NCBI RefSeq assembly: GCF_020520425.1
Contig: NC_079491.1
Location: 36,301,027 to 36,365,026 of the forward strand
DNA length: 64,000 bases
Source: Spinacia oleracea
Lineage: Eukaryota; Streptophyta; Magnoliopsida; Caryophyllales; Amaranthaceae
Reading direction: 5' to 3'
A program made the translations under genes and the position numbers. The notes beneath the pieces are model-generated. The model had not been told where the DNA came from. It saw only the letters and a list, made by a program, of their open reading frames with translations, and searched no databases. Shown piece by piece: positions 11,701 through 22,852 of this stretch (position 1 is the first letter of the stretch; each line of letters begins with the position of its first letter).

Positions 11701-13131
11701 AGCATAATACTGTTTTTATTAGTTGTGCCCTTCCCACCCTCTGTCCGTCACCCTGAGTTGGGTATGTTGGAAAAGTTTATCATAGTGTATTTCTATACTA
11801 GAAAAACGTGATATCTTCTTCAGAAATTTAACATAGTACACTTGACTATTTCCAGGAGGGGGTATGGTATTTATACTTTGTAACTACTTTGTTGTCATCA
11901 ATTCTTTAGTTGTTCTTAGGGGTAGAAGTTACTATGCGATTACTTGCTACTGCATATTATGTCGAACAGTTAGTGCTCAATAGCCGACTCTTTTGTTTCT
12001 TAAAGATGATGTAGTGTATCTGACGGTCTAATTTTTCCTCTCCTTGTTGAGCAGTCAAGATTGGTAGGCCTGGGTACCGGGTAACTAAGCAATTTGATCC
12101 TGAGACAAAGCAGAGGTCTCTTCTTTTCCAGGTAACTGCTGACTGTATTCTTGTTATTTGCAAAACTTGCTCATGGACCTTATATGCTCTGCTTAAAAGG
12201 AGTTACTGACTTGTCTCTATATGAATGCAGATAGAGTATCCTGAGATTGAGGACAACACAAAGCCAAGGCACCGGTTTATGTCTTCTTTTGAGCAGGTTA
12301 GTTTCGATATGTTGGAAACGTTGAACTACTCCGAATCTAATTGTTGCATATCTTAATATTGTTTATTTCTTCAATAGAGGGTAGAAGCTGTTGACAAAAG
12401 ATTCCAATATCTCATGTTCGCTGCAGAGCCTTACGAAATTATAGCTTTTAAGGTAAATTTAATCAATCTTGTCACATTTCATGAATCATTTTTAATATGA
12501 TAAATAATCGTTGATGCTTTGTAATTTATGTTGGTTCAGGTTCCCAGCACTGAAATCGACAAGTCTACCGCCAAATTCTTTTCACATTGGGATCCTGATT
12601 CCAAGATGTTCACGGTATGTCCTAATTATTTTTGACATTGGAATTCAGCTATCAAGATGTTCACTACATGTCATTTCTTGTATGTAGACTTTGTTTATCA
12701 TTTGGTCATCTCAAGTTAATTCGGATTTGTTTTGTTTTTCTCTGATTCATATGGTAATTCTACAGTTGCAGTTATATTTCAAGCCCAAGCCACCAGAGGC
12801 AAACAAACCACAACCTCCTCCAGCACCAAATGGTACTTCAGCTCCAGGAGTTCCACAGAGGCCTCTTCCCCCACCTCCTCATGCGCCTCCACCCCCGCAA
12901 GGACCTCCACCCAATGCTCCATCTGGGAATCCTCCAAGAATGCCACCGCCACCACCACCACCACCATCGATGGGAAATGGTATGAGGCCTATGCCTCCTG
13001 GTGCTCCTCCAGCACCACCACCTCCCCCAGCAAACTTCACAATGGGGAACCAACCGCCACCTCCGCCCCAAGGTTTTCCTGGTCAACATATGCAACCACC
13101 ACCTCCTCCACCTCCCAACATGGCCCAGTAA
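5758..13131 (+). CDS. SF3A2: Splicing factor 3A subunit 2 (SAP62/PRP11 homologue)
   Basis: SF3A2 is a subunit of the SF3A complex of the U2 snRNP and helps U2 engage the branch site in the nucleus. Seven coding exons are read: 5758-5909, 6009-6178, 12055-12131, 12231-12296, 12378-12452, 12540-12614 and 12766-13131, together 981 bases or 326 residues. All introns are GT-AG and the frame is kept throughout. The start context matches plant homologues (MDREWGSKPGSGGAA). Residues about 50-80 contain the matrin-type C2H2 zinc finger (YECKLCLTLHNNEGNYLAHTQGKRH). Exons 3-6 carry the conserved core (KIGRPGYRVTKQFDPE, YPEIEDN, AAEPYEIIAFKVPS). Exon 7 encodes a proline-rich tail of about 120 residues ending in NMAQ. 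Intron 2 is unusually long (6179-12054) and contains transposon remnants. Assignment is firm; UTR limits are not determined. Confidence 0.95.
6181..7590. other. SF3A2 intron 2, first part without recognised feature
   Basis: The intron sequence here is T-rich. Two related segments (around 6230-6310 and 6360-6410: 'attaagtgggtttgc…agaacatgtagcact') are imperfect direct repeats, as are two 'gattaaaggaagggaaa' segments near 6745-6820. No gene is seen. Confidence 0.5.
7600..8070. repeat. CG-rich degenerate block in intron 2, probable transposon remnant
   Basis: The words 'cgttacataatgg', 'ccgttgcgtaacgg', 'acggatttggatt' and 'cgcgatccgtt…cgcgataacgcaaccgttaacgcg' stand out from the AT-rich intron. 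Partly inverted copies of 'ccgttac/gtaacgg' occur. Ends and target duplication could not be placed, so the family is unknown. Confidence 0.3.
8687..9183. mobile_element. Non-autonomous hAT-like element
   Basis: Terminal inverted repeats tagaggtggacac (8687-8699) and gtgtccacctct (9172-9183) close the element. It is flanked by ttttgagg (8679-8686) and ttttgggg (9184-9191), an 8-bp duplication with one mismatch, as expected for hAT elements. There is no coding capacity. It lies in SF3A2 intron 2. Confidence 0.65.
9947..10395. mobile_element. Probable non-autonomous DNA element with 'aaagcg' inverted ends
   Basis: The left end gttttaaaaagcgcgctt and the right end, read inverted, gttttagaaagcgtgaag, are similar. 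Both subterminal zones are rich in gcgctt/aagcgc words. The interior (10140-10260) resembles a plant gene leader ('aaaccctag…cttctcgccggatttctcc'), which may be a captured fragment. No clear target duplication was found, so the exact ends are uncertain. Confidence 0.4.
10396..12054. other. SF3A2 intron 2, last part
   Basis: A segment at about 11030-11240 has higher GC content and gene-leader-like words (accggatcgtggttctccggcg, gaaaccctaggttt) without a usable open frame. It may be a captured or decayed fragment. The rest is AT-rich intron with nothing recognised. Confidence 0.4.
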
Positions 13132-13368
13132 TCTGGGATATTTGCATTAACTTTTAAGATTCAAAGGTTTTAATTTACATGAATGCGGTGTATAAGATTG
13201 AGCTGTGGTGCAAGGAATACTTTTGTGGGGTAAATCATTGTTAACAACTTCCCTAGCAAGGTGACAAGTTTTGTTTTTAATCAAACTGTGTAAAATATCC
13301 TTTGTAATTGTTACAAGTTTACGATCCATTTTTTATTTAAAACTTTACATTGTCAAGTGTTGTACATA

Positions 13369-13482
13369 AACCATGGCATCATTGTAATGAACCACGATGC
13401 CATGGTTCATTACCGCATGCACAGCAAAACCCGCATGCATTTTCAATGTATCCAAGCTTTCCCGCATGCACAGCAAAACCCG
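13369..13482. repeat. Palindrome and direct repeat between SF3A2 and the LINE
   Basis: aaccatggcatc (13369-13380) and its exact inverse gatgccatggtt (13395-13406) can form a 12-bp hairpin. Just after, a 21-base word starting ccgcatgcacagcaaaac occurs twice (13412-13432 and 13462-13482). These sit between the SF3A2 stop and the LINE endonuclease start and might belong to the LINE 5' leader. Confidence 0.7.
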
Positions 13483-13492
13483 ATCTTATAAT

Positions 13493-13545
13493 ATGAAAGT
13501 CGTCTCTTGGAACATACACGGAGGGAAGTGACTCAGTGAGCTCTC
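13493..13545 (+). pseudogene. LINE endonuclease, N-terminal fragment
   Basis: The fragment reads MKVVSWNIHGG then a stop codon. This motif is the first strand of the apurinic-type endonuclease fold at the start of plant L1 ORF2. The frame is interrupted at 13546 by the LTR of the GAG-only element and resumes at 42970. Confidence 0.7.
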
Positions 13546-14292
13546 TGTCACGGATGGCCTCCCACACCATCGCATGTGGCAGCATGCAAGGCAACAAGCA
13601 TCGCAAGGCAACGCGGTGCACCGCCAAGGGTGGCGGCAAGGTCGTTGGACACCATCAGGCAACGTGATGGTCCATCGGATAGTGGGTCGTTTGGGGGACC
13701 AAACGATATCCAAATTGGCTGAAACTTGGGGGTCCCATGTATTTTGGCCCAATGAAGACAATGGTCGGGCCAGATTTTAGGTTTGAGGCCCAGAAGGCCC
13801 GGTTTTGCAGCAGGTATGCACAGTTGTGCACCGGAAGGTTCTAGAATGCTCCGGATGGGTCTTGGACACTCTAGCTTGGTTGTTTCTTGAAGGTTCTAGC
13901 TAGGAAGAGTGTAGAACCTTGCTGTACAGATATTTCTAGATACCTCCTTGTATAGAGGGTTCCCTTGGATGTGGGAACATTCTAGAGAATTGTAGGGCAT
14001 TCTTTGTAGGATATGTGTGGAATGTTCTAGAGTAGGAAGTCTATAGGCACTTGGGAGCCTATAAATAGGCTTGCCCATTCATTTGTGCAAATCAGCCAAC
14101 ACAAGTGTATTCATTCTCAAGCAATAAAAAAACCTTTCCAAACTCTCTTGCTTACAAAGTTTCCTTACTTAGCCATTTTCGTAGCACACTTAGCCTAGCT
14201 AAAACATAAGGTAGCCTTGACTAGTGATTCCGACGGGACTGTGACGCTAGTGGGCAGCGTGCATAAGGCTTGGAAATAGTCAGCACGTGACA
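13546..14292 (+). repeat. 5' LTR of the TR-GAG element
   Basis: 747 bases, ends tgtcac…gtgaca. A TATA-like box (tataaatagg near 14060) lies well before the 3' end. Compared by eye with the 3' LTR there are roughly twenty differences, plus one-base length changes. Confidence 0.9.
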
Positions 14293-14294
14293 CG

Positions 14295-14306
14295 TGGTAT
14301 CAGAGC
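14295..14306 (+). other. tRNA-Met primer-binding site of the TR-GAG element
   Basis: tggtatcagagc lies two bases after the 5' LTR. It is the standard complement of initiator tRNA-Met used by most plant LTR elements. Confidence 0.9.
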
Positions 14307-14390
14307 GGGAACGTTCGTTGGGATGTAGCATCGTTGACGTTGAAGTGCTAGCTGTTGTGTGGACGAAATTCTGATCGGAAGGCTGGTCGT

Positions 14391-15404
14391 ATGGCATCGA
14401 TGAAGGAAAGTGTTGGTGCATCTGGCGTGGTGGAGGATCCCACCAAGAGGAGGAAGCCATCGACCACGGAGCTTGATGGTCGCTTGGCTAAAGTGGAGCT
14501 GGTGACGGCGGACCTCGTCGACAGCATGGGGATTGCGGAACAACAACTCGAAGAGTTGAAGGGGCTTGCTGCTAGCCATGGGCAAGACATCGAGGGTGTT
14601 GATAGTCGAGTCCAAGTGTTGGAGTTGGGGGCTACGGCGGCGGCCGAGGAGGCAAGGGAAGCCGTGAACGTCCTCATTAATGAGGTTGCTGCCACACTTC
14701 GGGGAGAGGTGGCACAACTAAGGGATGCCATCATGGGGCATTACAATGCCATGAAGGAGCAACTAGAATCGGTCAAGGGGGACGTGGTTCTACTCAAGGC
14801 GGCAGTAGCTGGGGGTGCTACTATACGGGAGGGACCAAGGATGAAGGTTCCGGAGCCGTCTAGATTTGAAGGAAGGCGTGACTCGAAGGTTATCGACAAC
14901 TTCTTGTGGAGCATCGAGAGATACTTCGAGGCCATGCACTTGGATGACGATGCTACGAGAATCTCCACCGCCACCATGTACTTTTCGGAGGCTGCCATCC
15001 TTTGGTGGAGGAGGCGTGAGTTGGACATCCAGAAGGGTCTTTGCTCGATCAAGACGTGGGACGAGTTCAAGGCCGACATCAAGAGACAATTCTATCCGGA
15101 GAATTCCGAAGAAATCGCGATGAAGAAGCTGCATGGGTTGAAGCATACCGGATCGATCAAGGAGTATGTGAAGGAGTTTACTTCACTCATGCTAGAGATA
15201 TCGGATCTTCCGGAGAAGACCCAACTCATTTACTTTATGGATGGGCTACAATGATGGGTGGAGCAAGAGGTGCGGCGACGAGGAGCCAAGGATCTTGCCG
15301 AGGCCATAGCAGTGGCGGAGTCCCTATATGAGCTGCCAAGTTCGAGACGGGAAAAGGGTCAGAGGTTCGAAGAGGAAGAAGGCAACAAGGAGGCATCGCA
15401 TCAA
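14391..15404 (+). pseudogene. gag of the TR-GAG element, first part
   Basis: The likely start is the ATG at 14391 (MASMKES); an upstream in-frame ATG at 14355 is less likely. Residues about 30-150 look like a coiled coil, with leucine/alanine heptads in the ELVTADLVDSMGIAEQQLEE region. From about residue 165 the retrotransposon gag domain follows (SRFEGRRDSKVIDNFLWSIE, AAILWWRRRELD, FKADIKRQFYPENS). A TGA at 15252-15254 interrupts the frame just after FMDGLQ, after which the same frame runs on to the Copia insertion at 15410. The capsid-like domain marks it as Ty3/gypsy-related. It resumes at 41220. Confidence 0.85.
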
Positions 15405-15409
15405 CCGAG

Positions 15410-16800
15410 TGAAGGAAATAATGCCCTTGGTCCAAGTATGCATATAATATTAAGTCTAATAAAAGCGGTTCAGTATTAATTAACAAGTTAATAATTCAGT
15501 GAGATCAAGTGAGCTGAATGCCTAGCTAGAGGCTGCTTCAGTTCAAGTGGAATTAATAATATTAATCCACAGCTTACTCTTGACTGAACCCGTAGGGTCA
15601 CACAAATAGTATGTAAACGGATCAATCATTTAATGGCATTAAATACTCCATCTATGGATATTCGGAATCGACGGATCTTGTTTTCAGTGGGAGCTGAGAT
15701 CGTCAAAGGCAAGAAATGAATACTCCGGAAACGATGATATTGCCGGAAACGGAAATATGGATCGTATCGGAAATATAAATATTATCCAAGTCGTAGATGT
15801 TGCCGGAAACGGAAACATGGTACGTATCGGAAATATTATTGGAAATGGAAATATTACCGGAATCAGAAATATTGCCGGAAACGGAAATATTGTCAGAATC
15901 GGAAATATTATCGGAATCGGAAAATAATTCCGGAAACGGAAATATTAAATATTTGTTCGAAACGGAAATTAATTCCGGAATCGGAAATATTAAATATTGT
16001 TCGTATCGGAAATGAATTCTGGAACCGGGAATTTAATCGGAAGCGCATCGTACGAATTAGCATCGAACGAGGCTTGCTAGACGAAGGCCCAGCACGAAGC
16101 CAGGCCCACGCCCAGCAAGCCGAGCGCCCAACACGAAGGCCACAAGTCTCGCCAGGCCCAGCGCAAGGCCAGGCCCAGCAAGGCTGCTGGCGCGCGCGCT
16201 GAGCGTGCTCGTGGGCTGCGAGGCAGCGCTCATGCGTGTGGGCCGCAAGGCCTGCGCGGTGCGTGCTTCCCTCGTGGTCGTGCGACGCTCGTGTTTGTAA
16301 CGAATCCTAATCCTATCGGAATTCGTGCATTGATTAAATCCTAATCCTAAAAGATTAAATTTATTATTTAGAGTTCTAATGGGATTCTAATTAATAAATC
16401 CATATCCTAGTAGGATTATAATTCCTTTCCATAAACTCTATAAATAGGTGCCTAGGGTCACATATTTTACATCGAGATTATTGAAGTATTCAAGGTAAGA
16501 TTTTAAGCAAAAATCAGCCAAACACTTGCACCCAAATAGCCGAAAATCTAAGAACCTTAAGGGCGATTCTAGTTGGTCAATCTTAAAGCGGATCCCGACG
16601 TGCTGTGGACTATCTACGGAGGGACGACACTTGGAGTCCTAAAGACTTGTTCTTGTTCGGTTCGGGCGCAGCTAGGGAGGGCACGCTACAAAGTGTATGC
16701 ATCTAAATTATGCTATATGATTATGTGTAAATAATATGTTTCCTAGCATTATGGTTTTTCCGCATGATTTATGTTTATTCATATGTATCATAACCTAACA
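15410..16800 (+). repeat. 5' LTR of the Copia element
   Basis: 1391 bases. It carries the cggaaacggaaatatt minisatellite (about 15723-16040), a GC-rich block (about 16070-16300) and a tataaatagg box near 16440. Confidence 0.92.
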
Positions 16801-16801
16801 G

Positions 16802-16813
16802 TGGTATCACGAG
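16802..16813 (+). other. Primer-binding site of the Copia element, disrupted
   Basis: tggtatca (16802-16809) starts one base after the LTR and matches the tRNA-Met site. The next bases, cgag, are the target duplication of the gypsy insertion, and the remainder of the leader resumes at 32415. The gypsy element therefore inserted inside this primer-binding site. Confidence 0.8.
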
Positions 16814-17198
16814 TGTAACACCCTAATAATTCCTTGCTTTTATAAAATCATTTTCCAACTTAAAATAAAGGAATTACTAAAGTATTACCGCCACCGTGAT
16901 AACAGCTAAGGCTATTACCAGAATTACGCAGCGGAATTAAATGTCAACTAACTTTTAAAAACCATAATTAATAAAATATCGAGGCCTCCTACAATTTGGA
17001 ACCATAATGGCCCAAAACCCAAAATATAAATAATTTAAATATTTCAAACATCATTAAAATAAAGTTAAATAAAATAGTTTCAAAGAACGAAAACATGCAA
17101 CTCTCTCAATCATCCCAAGCCACATGATTTCGATCGTACTTGATCTACCAACCTGCTCTATCAATCTACTCCCCAACAATGCAAGTGCAAATGATGGA
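16814..17198 (-). repeat. Truncated third LTR of the gypsy tandem
   Basis: Matches the first 385 bases of the + strand form of the full LTRs (tgtaacaccctaataattcc…aaatgatgga), then jumps directly into gag sequence. The junction shows only a few bases of possible microhomology (gacag/gacaa). Confidence 0.9.
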
Positions 17199-17618
17199 CA
17201 GACTTCCCATTTTGAGTTCAATGAACTCCTGCGCCTTTTGCTTCTTCAGGTATGGTGGGTAAAACTTGTTCCTTAGTGCAGTTTTGAATGCTTCCCATCC
17301 AAAGTTAGGTGTGGCTCTAAGGGTATTTTCACATCGTTGCCACCACAGACCAGCTTCACCTCTCAAGTAGTACACAACACTATTCACCCTAAGGTTTTCG
17401 GGGCAATTCACAGCTACAATGAGTTTATCAAACTCTCTCAACCAGTTCTCCAACACACTTGGTTCAATCTCTCCGCTATAGAGTGGAGGCTTGCTTTGAG
17501 CTATTTTCTTAAACATTTCCCCAACCGGGTCATGCATTTGGTTTGCTCTGGTTTGAGCTAGGTCACGAACTACCTCAGCTAGTTGTCTAACCACTTCAGA
17601 AATCTCTTGGTTAGCCAT
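17199..17618 (-). pseudogene. gag N-terminal fragment of the deleted second gypsy copy
   Basis: The fragment encodes about the first 140 residues of gag, nearly identical to residues 1-140 of the full copy ([16 protein letters not shown]…), and ends in KMGSLS where the deletion joins LTR sequence. The frame then runs a few unrelated residues to a stop. It has a few substitutions relative to the full copy, for example Q for P near residue 27. It contains part of the retrotransposon gag domain only. Confidence 0.9.
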
Positions 17619-18079
17619 ATCCCTTCTCCTAAATAAATAAAAAGGCTAACTTTAATATTGGTTGGACACGACATTACTAAGGTACTGGTCCTACAACGAA
17701 CCTACTCACAACAATAACACACTTAGGCGCCACCTAGGGGAAGAGTTGGCGCCACTTTCGGGCCTTCTCACCCCACTATTCGATGCAAGTAAATTTAGAT
17801 GGTTGCTACTAAACCACCTTGCACATAAAATTTCATTGAAGAAATAACAAATAATCCCTTTGCGATACCCACACGACTTAGAATTGAGAATTAAACTTAA
17901 AGGATAACGAAAAAGAAAATTCTATTATTAAACTCCAATGAATAAGTCTTACATCCACTAATGCCATAACATTTATTCTCCAACTATAATAGACTAAAAC
18001 CATAAATAGTAGCTTTGCCACTTTATTACTTCAACGGAAAGAAAGAAACAAAAGAAATAAAACTAAGGATTACATTTCT

Positions 18080-18735
18080 CTAGAGACTAACGTCATCACG
18101 ACGATCATTTCTTTCCTTGTATTGCTCTGGAGTAAAGTCTTGATCATTAGGATCATCCAAGTCTTCTTTCGGATCTAAGTCTTCATCCATAGCCTCATTA
18201 TTTTGTTGTGGTTCACTATCCACCACATTATTCTCTTCAAGCTCATCTTCAGATCCACTGGATATCTCAATGGTTGGTTCAGGAACTGTAAGGTTAGGGT
18301 TCTCAATCTCTACCACATCATCATCACTATCCTCCTCAACATCACTAGCTTGCTCATCATGGATCATATCATCCTCACCATCACTTTCTATTCCTCCATA
18401 GCCCATACCTAGACCCGCAGAATACTTTCCATCCTCATAGCTATTTTCCGCAATCTCTAGTATAGTAGCAAGAACCTCAGAATCATACTTCCACCTAGCA
18501 TCACTAGTCCCATATTTGTACCAATTAGGGGTACCATCACTATAATGCATGTCACTGAACCTATTCTTGAGGTCTATGTAAGGGTTCTTATGGGGTAAAC
18601 AATGTATAATCATACTAGCCATCATATCTTTGTGCCTAAGGTGGGGCATGTTCTTGGTCGAAGCCAAATAGTCACAAGCAAACACGATCTTCTAAACATA
18701 CGTGCGAGGAGTCTCATTATCCATCTTTTCTAAGT
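18080..18735 (-). pseudogene. Pre-gag acidic reading frame, second copy
   Basis: Second copy of the frame at 27889-28596, in the leader of the deleted gypsy copy. A CAG-to-TAG change at about 18690-18692 breaks it within TYV-Q-KI, so only a 201-residue frame from a later ATG (18685) is open. The remaining protein is almost the same as the first copy, with a few conservative changes in the acidic tail. Confidence 0.8.
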
Positions 18736-19619
18736 ATCCTAAACTGGTGAACTTAGAAGGTAGCATCCTTAATTCCTGAAAATTCACAACTCAAAAGTCT
18801 TACTAACGCGTTTCCATAGAAATTCCAACCCCAAAAGGATACAATAAATAGTTCGTGGAGCCATACAATTTCAATGCACAAATATATGCTCAACATGAAA
18901 TATGATGCAATTAATCACATAAAGCAAGATAAAACATGGTTAAAACATATACATGGCACTTAATAATCACATTGTCACATAATATGCATTCTTAGACTAA
19001 TATGCCCTTCTTAGTCTACCCATTTCTCACTTGAAAATAATATTAATTTTCGAAATTAATTAAGAAATAACTCCTAACTTTGTTGAAATTATTTAAATTA
19101 AAATCGAAAATTAATAAGAATTATTGATTAATTAAATAAATAAATAAATAAATAAATTTCGGATAAATAATTAAAAGGAAAATTCCGAAAATTTTAAACA
19201 TAAATTCGAAATAATATTCGAATAAAATAAATAAATAAATAAATAAATAAATGATTAAAATAATTCGGATAATTAAATAAATTAATTTCCAAAATTAAGA
19301 AATAATGTCGAATTTAATTCGAAATTTTCGAATAAATAAATAAATAAAAAAATCGGAAAGATTAATTAAGTTAAATAATAATTCAAACTTTTCAAGTTAT
19401 TTCAAATGACCCAAAATAATTGGTATTTGACCTTTAAAATATTGAGTACTCAAAATAATACGTTTTGACTTTAGGAAAATAATTTTCGAAAATCCTAAAG
19501 TTCCGCAATCGTAGTTTAAGGACTTACCACTTTGCACTATTAATTAATGCAAAGCAGCTCTCAAACTAGAGCTCTGCAAATACCACTTTGTAGTATGACT
19601 TACTACAAAGTAGCCTTAA

Positions 19620-19631
19620 GCTCTGATACCA
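19620..19631 (-). other. Primer-binding site of the deleted gypsy copy
   Basis: gctctgatacca on the + strand is the inverse of tggtatcagagc, three bases from the middle LTR. Confidence 0.85.
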
Positions 19632-19634
19632 CTT

Positions 19635-22581
19635 TGTAACACCCTAATAATTCCTTGTTTTTATAACATCATTTTCCAACTTAAAATAAAGGAATTACTA
19701 AAGTATTACCGCCATCGTGATAACGGCTAAGGCTATTACCAGAATTACGCAGCGGAATTAAATGTCAACTAACTTTTAAAAACCATAATTAATAAAATAT
19801 CGAGGCCTCCTACAATCTGGAACCATAATGGCCAAAAACCCAAAATATAAATAATTTTAATATTTCAAACATAATTAAAATAAAGTTAAATAAAATAGTT
19901 TCAAAGAACGAAAACATGCAACTCTCTCAATCATCCCAAGCCACATGATTTCGATCGTACTTGATCTACCAACCTGCTATATTAATCTACTCCCCAACAA
20001 TGCAAGTGCAAATGATGGATCATCATAGGGTCATTAAGGCAAAGGCCATGACCGGAAACACACAAAGCACGTAGTCAGCAAAAGCTGAGTACTTACAAGC
20101 ATAGAGTAATGAAACTAAAGCATGCATCACTCACGAAATACTAATCAACATGCAAAAGCCATATAATAACAAATCAAACAATCATGAGATACAAGACTCG
20201 ACTCTTGACTCGACTCTTGACTCACAATTTAATTAGAATAAGCTTCGAACGGGCCAAAAGAATAATCCACAAAGGGAAAAGGTGATGGGAGCCAACCAAA
20301 CACCAAATATAATAATAATAAAATCGGGCCATACCGAGTGTCGGGCCATACCGACGGAATTCCTGCGCATAATATAAATGAAACAACGTCTTGTATCATT
20401 AGTAGGAGTACGAGCTTTCCGGCAAGACTCCCCCCATTGTTCATACGCAAGGTATATACGTTCCAAGAGTTTTGAAGCTTGTTCCGGTTGCACTTTACGT
20501 TTATTAATATTTTAATAAAGGCGAACTCAAGACTCGACAACATGCATACATACAATTAATAAACGACAACCAAAATAATCTTATTTTAATGTTTTATGAC
20601 TTGTGATCAACCAAGCAAGACACTTGTGATATTACTACCATGTTCCTCCTCACCAAAGTGAGTCTCCACATCATGCATATTAACATGAGGGTTGTGCCCT
20701 TGCACGACAAATCCTAATTCATTTCATACATAATATTCCCAACTGAACCCTACATGTGCGGTGGCTTACGTGAGCTAACCCTTCACATGTGGTTAAATAA
20801 ATAGTACAACGAGGTACAAATAAATGGCTCAAATTATGTTAGACATCCCGTACAATAGCATAAAATTAATTAATCCATCCCTTGCATGTGAATTGAACCA
20901 TACATGCATAAATATTGAACAACATGATTGAAAATGAAATCCATACTCATAATAATTCCAACATGCTTGTTCAACAATTAATTCAATAAATCCAACATCA
21001 CAAAACACATGATCGTTCACCAAAATAAACATGATTTCACATAACGTAATTCACATCATCAACAATCATGTATTGTCATTGACAAAAAGGTGTGGTCGCC
21101 CTAGACTTGTACGTACCTTGAATACCTAAGCGTAGGGGCCACTTTGCAATAACGAGCACTCAACTAGAAATCACCTCCTATCATCAAAATAATGAAACTT
21201 AAATTATTTCCATGTTCATTAAATTTCCAGCAACTTCATAAAAATTAAAACTTCCTTTAGACTTTAGAATTCAATCGTTTTTCAATAATAAAGTCGTCTC
21301 AATTTGCAAAATCAATCCCTAATACAAAAACATACTTTTTTCGCCTTTAAAATCAATAAAAATCGACACTTTAAACCTTTATTCAAATCTGAAAATATAA
21401 TTGATTATCATAATTAAAATCATCACCTAATTATGCTAATCAATTGACTCATTAGGTCTAGGTTAAAACCCTAACTTGAAAATCCCAATAACACTAGTTT
21501 AATGTCATAAAAATTCATGCTTTATTAAATAAACAAATCCGAAAATTCATTCTTTAATAATTAAAACAAACCTAATGAATCACAACACACAAATCCTCAA
21601 ACCACGGTATTCATAACCGGTTCCCAGCATTTTAATTACTCAAAACAATATTAATATAATAATTTAAAATACGGAATTTAAATAGAATAGGTAAGGAAGA
21701 AGAGAATTATACCAATCCGGCCTATAGCACGGAACAATCACGAATTAGGGTGATTGGGCGAAAAGAGATTGGAAAACGAACACGAACAATCGACACACAC
21801 ACACGCACAATCGACGTGCGTGCGCGCGGGCGAGGGGCAGGCTCAGCAACGCGCTGGGGCGCGCGGGATGGATGGGCGAGGGCGCGAGCGCTGGGCGCTG
21901 TGCGCGAGAGGGAGAGAGAGAGCAGGGGTGTGCGGTGCACACGAGCAACAACAACACAACAGCTATACGTGCTGGCTGGGCGGGCTGCGAGAGAAAGAGC
22001 GAGAGACAAGGGGTGTGGGCTCTGGGCGCGCGCGAAGAGGGAGCGAGGGCGAGAGCGAGTGCTGGGGCGTGAGGCCGAGCAGCACGAGGCACAGCCGCAC
22101 GAGCACGGGCTGCGTGCGTGCGGGCGTGCGGACGAGAGGAAAAGAGAGGAGAGGAGTGTTGGGCAAGAAATAAAAAAGGGGCTTTATGAAATTTTAGGGG
22201 TTTATTTAATGATGGGGAGTCCTATTTATAGGCTCCCTAATCCCTTGATGGGCTAGGCTTAGGACTTTTAAGTTGGGCTTAGGAATTAAATGAATTGGGC
22301 TAGCTTAGGACTTGAATTAAATACTTTTGATTGGGCTCGTTTAATAAAACGAATTGGACTTTTTATTCAAAACCCGAAGCTTTAAAAATCATTTGCAACT
22401 CATTTAATTTCCCGACTCAAGAATTAAATTCGTTTCGTAATTAATTAAAATAAAAAATATTCTAATTAATTAAATACATTAAATACATTTAAATATTATT
22501 TAAATGCTAATAAATCATAAAATGCTTTATAAATATAATAAAATATATTTATAAATATTATAAAAAATACGAGGTATTACA
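19635..22581 (-). repeat. Middle LTR of the gypsy tandem
   Basis: 2947 bases. On the minus strand it starts tgtaatacctcg and ends gggtgttaca. It serves as the 3' LTR of the full copy and the 5' LTR of the deleted copy. It contains aaat/aaataaat runs, two tandem actcgactcttg units (about 20195-20222) and a GC- and CpG-rich block (about 21790-22140), followed by a tataaat-type box (22215-22230, + strand tatttata). Confidence 0.92.
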
Positions 22582-22602
22582 GTCTACCCTCCTTAAAAGA
22601 AG
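22582..22602 (-). other. Polypurine tract of the gypsy element
   Basis: On the minus strand the purine-rich cttttaaggagggtagac directly precedes the middle LTR, as expected for the plus-strand primer of a Ty3/gypsy element. Confidence 0.8.
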
Positions 22603-22852
22603 TTTCGTCCCGAAACTTGGGTTCGGAAATCCAAAATTCAACTCAACTTGAGACTTTCTGAGACTTTTTAATACGTTCCTTTACAAAAGTTTTAAGTTGT
22701 TGTACTCTTTACATGATTAAACAGGACAATAATAAGTGCAAATTCAATAGAAAGCACTAAATTAAGTATAAAATAGGGGAAAACAAGGTAAAAAGCGCGA
22801 AATTCTACCGCACTCTACCCCCCTTAAAAGACACGAGTTACGACCCTATAAC

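Noticed and set aside
12691..12765. Open frame extending upstream of the last SF3A2 exon
   Set aside because: The segment is intron: the acceptor ctacag at 12760-12765 and conserved protein sequence fix the exon start at 12766.
14295..14306. tRNA-like sequence (also at 16802, 19620 and 29425)
   Set aside because: Only the 12-base complement of tRNA-Met next to an LTR is present; there is no tRNA gene.
14355..14390. Upstream ATG for the TR-GAG gag
   Set aside because: Twelve extra residues without gag-like character. The ATG at 14391 (MASMKES) gives a better start, though this is not proven.
21722..22256. Several open frames of 90-170 codons on both strands
   Set aside because: All overlap a CpG-rich, ga/gc-repeat block within the gypsy LTR. 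Indels between the two LTR copies change their frames and lengths, and the residues are low complexity.
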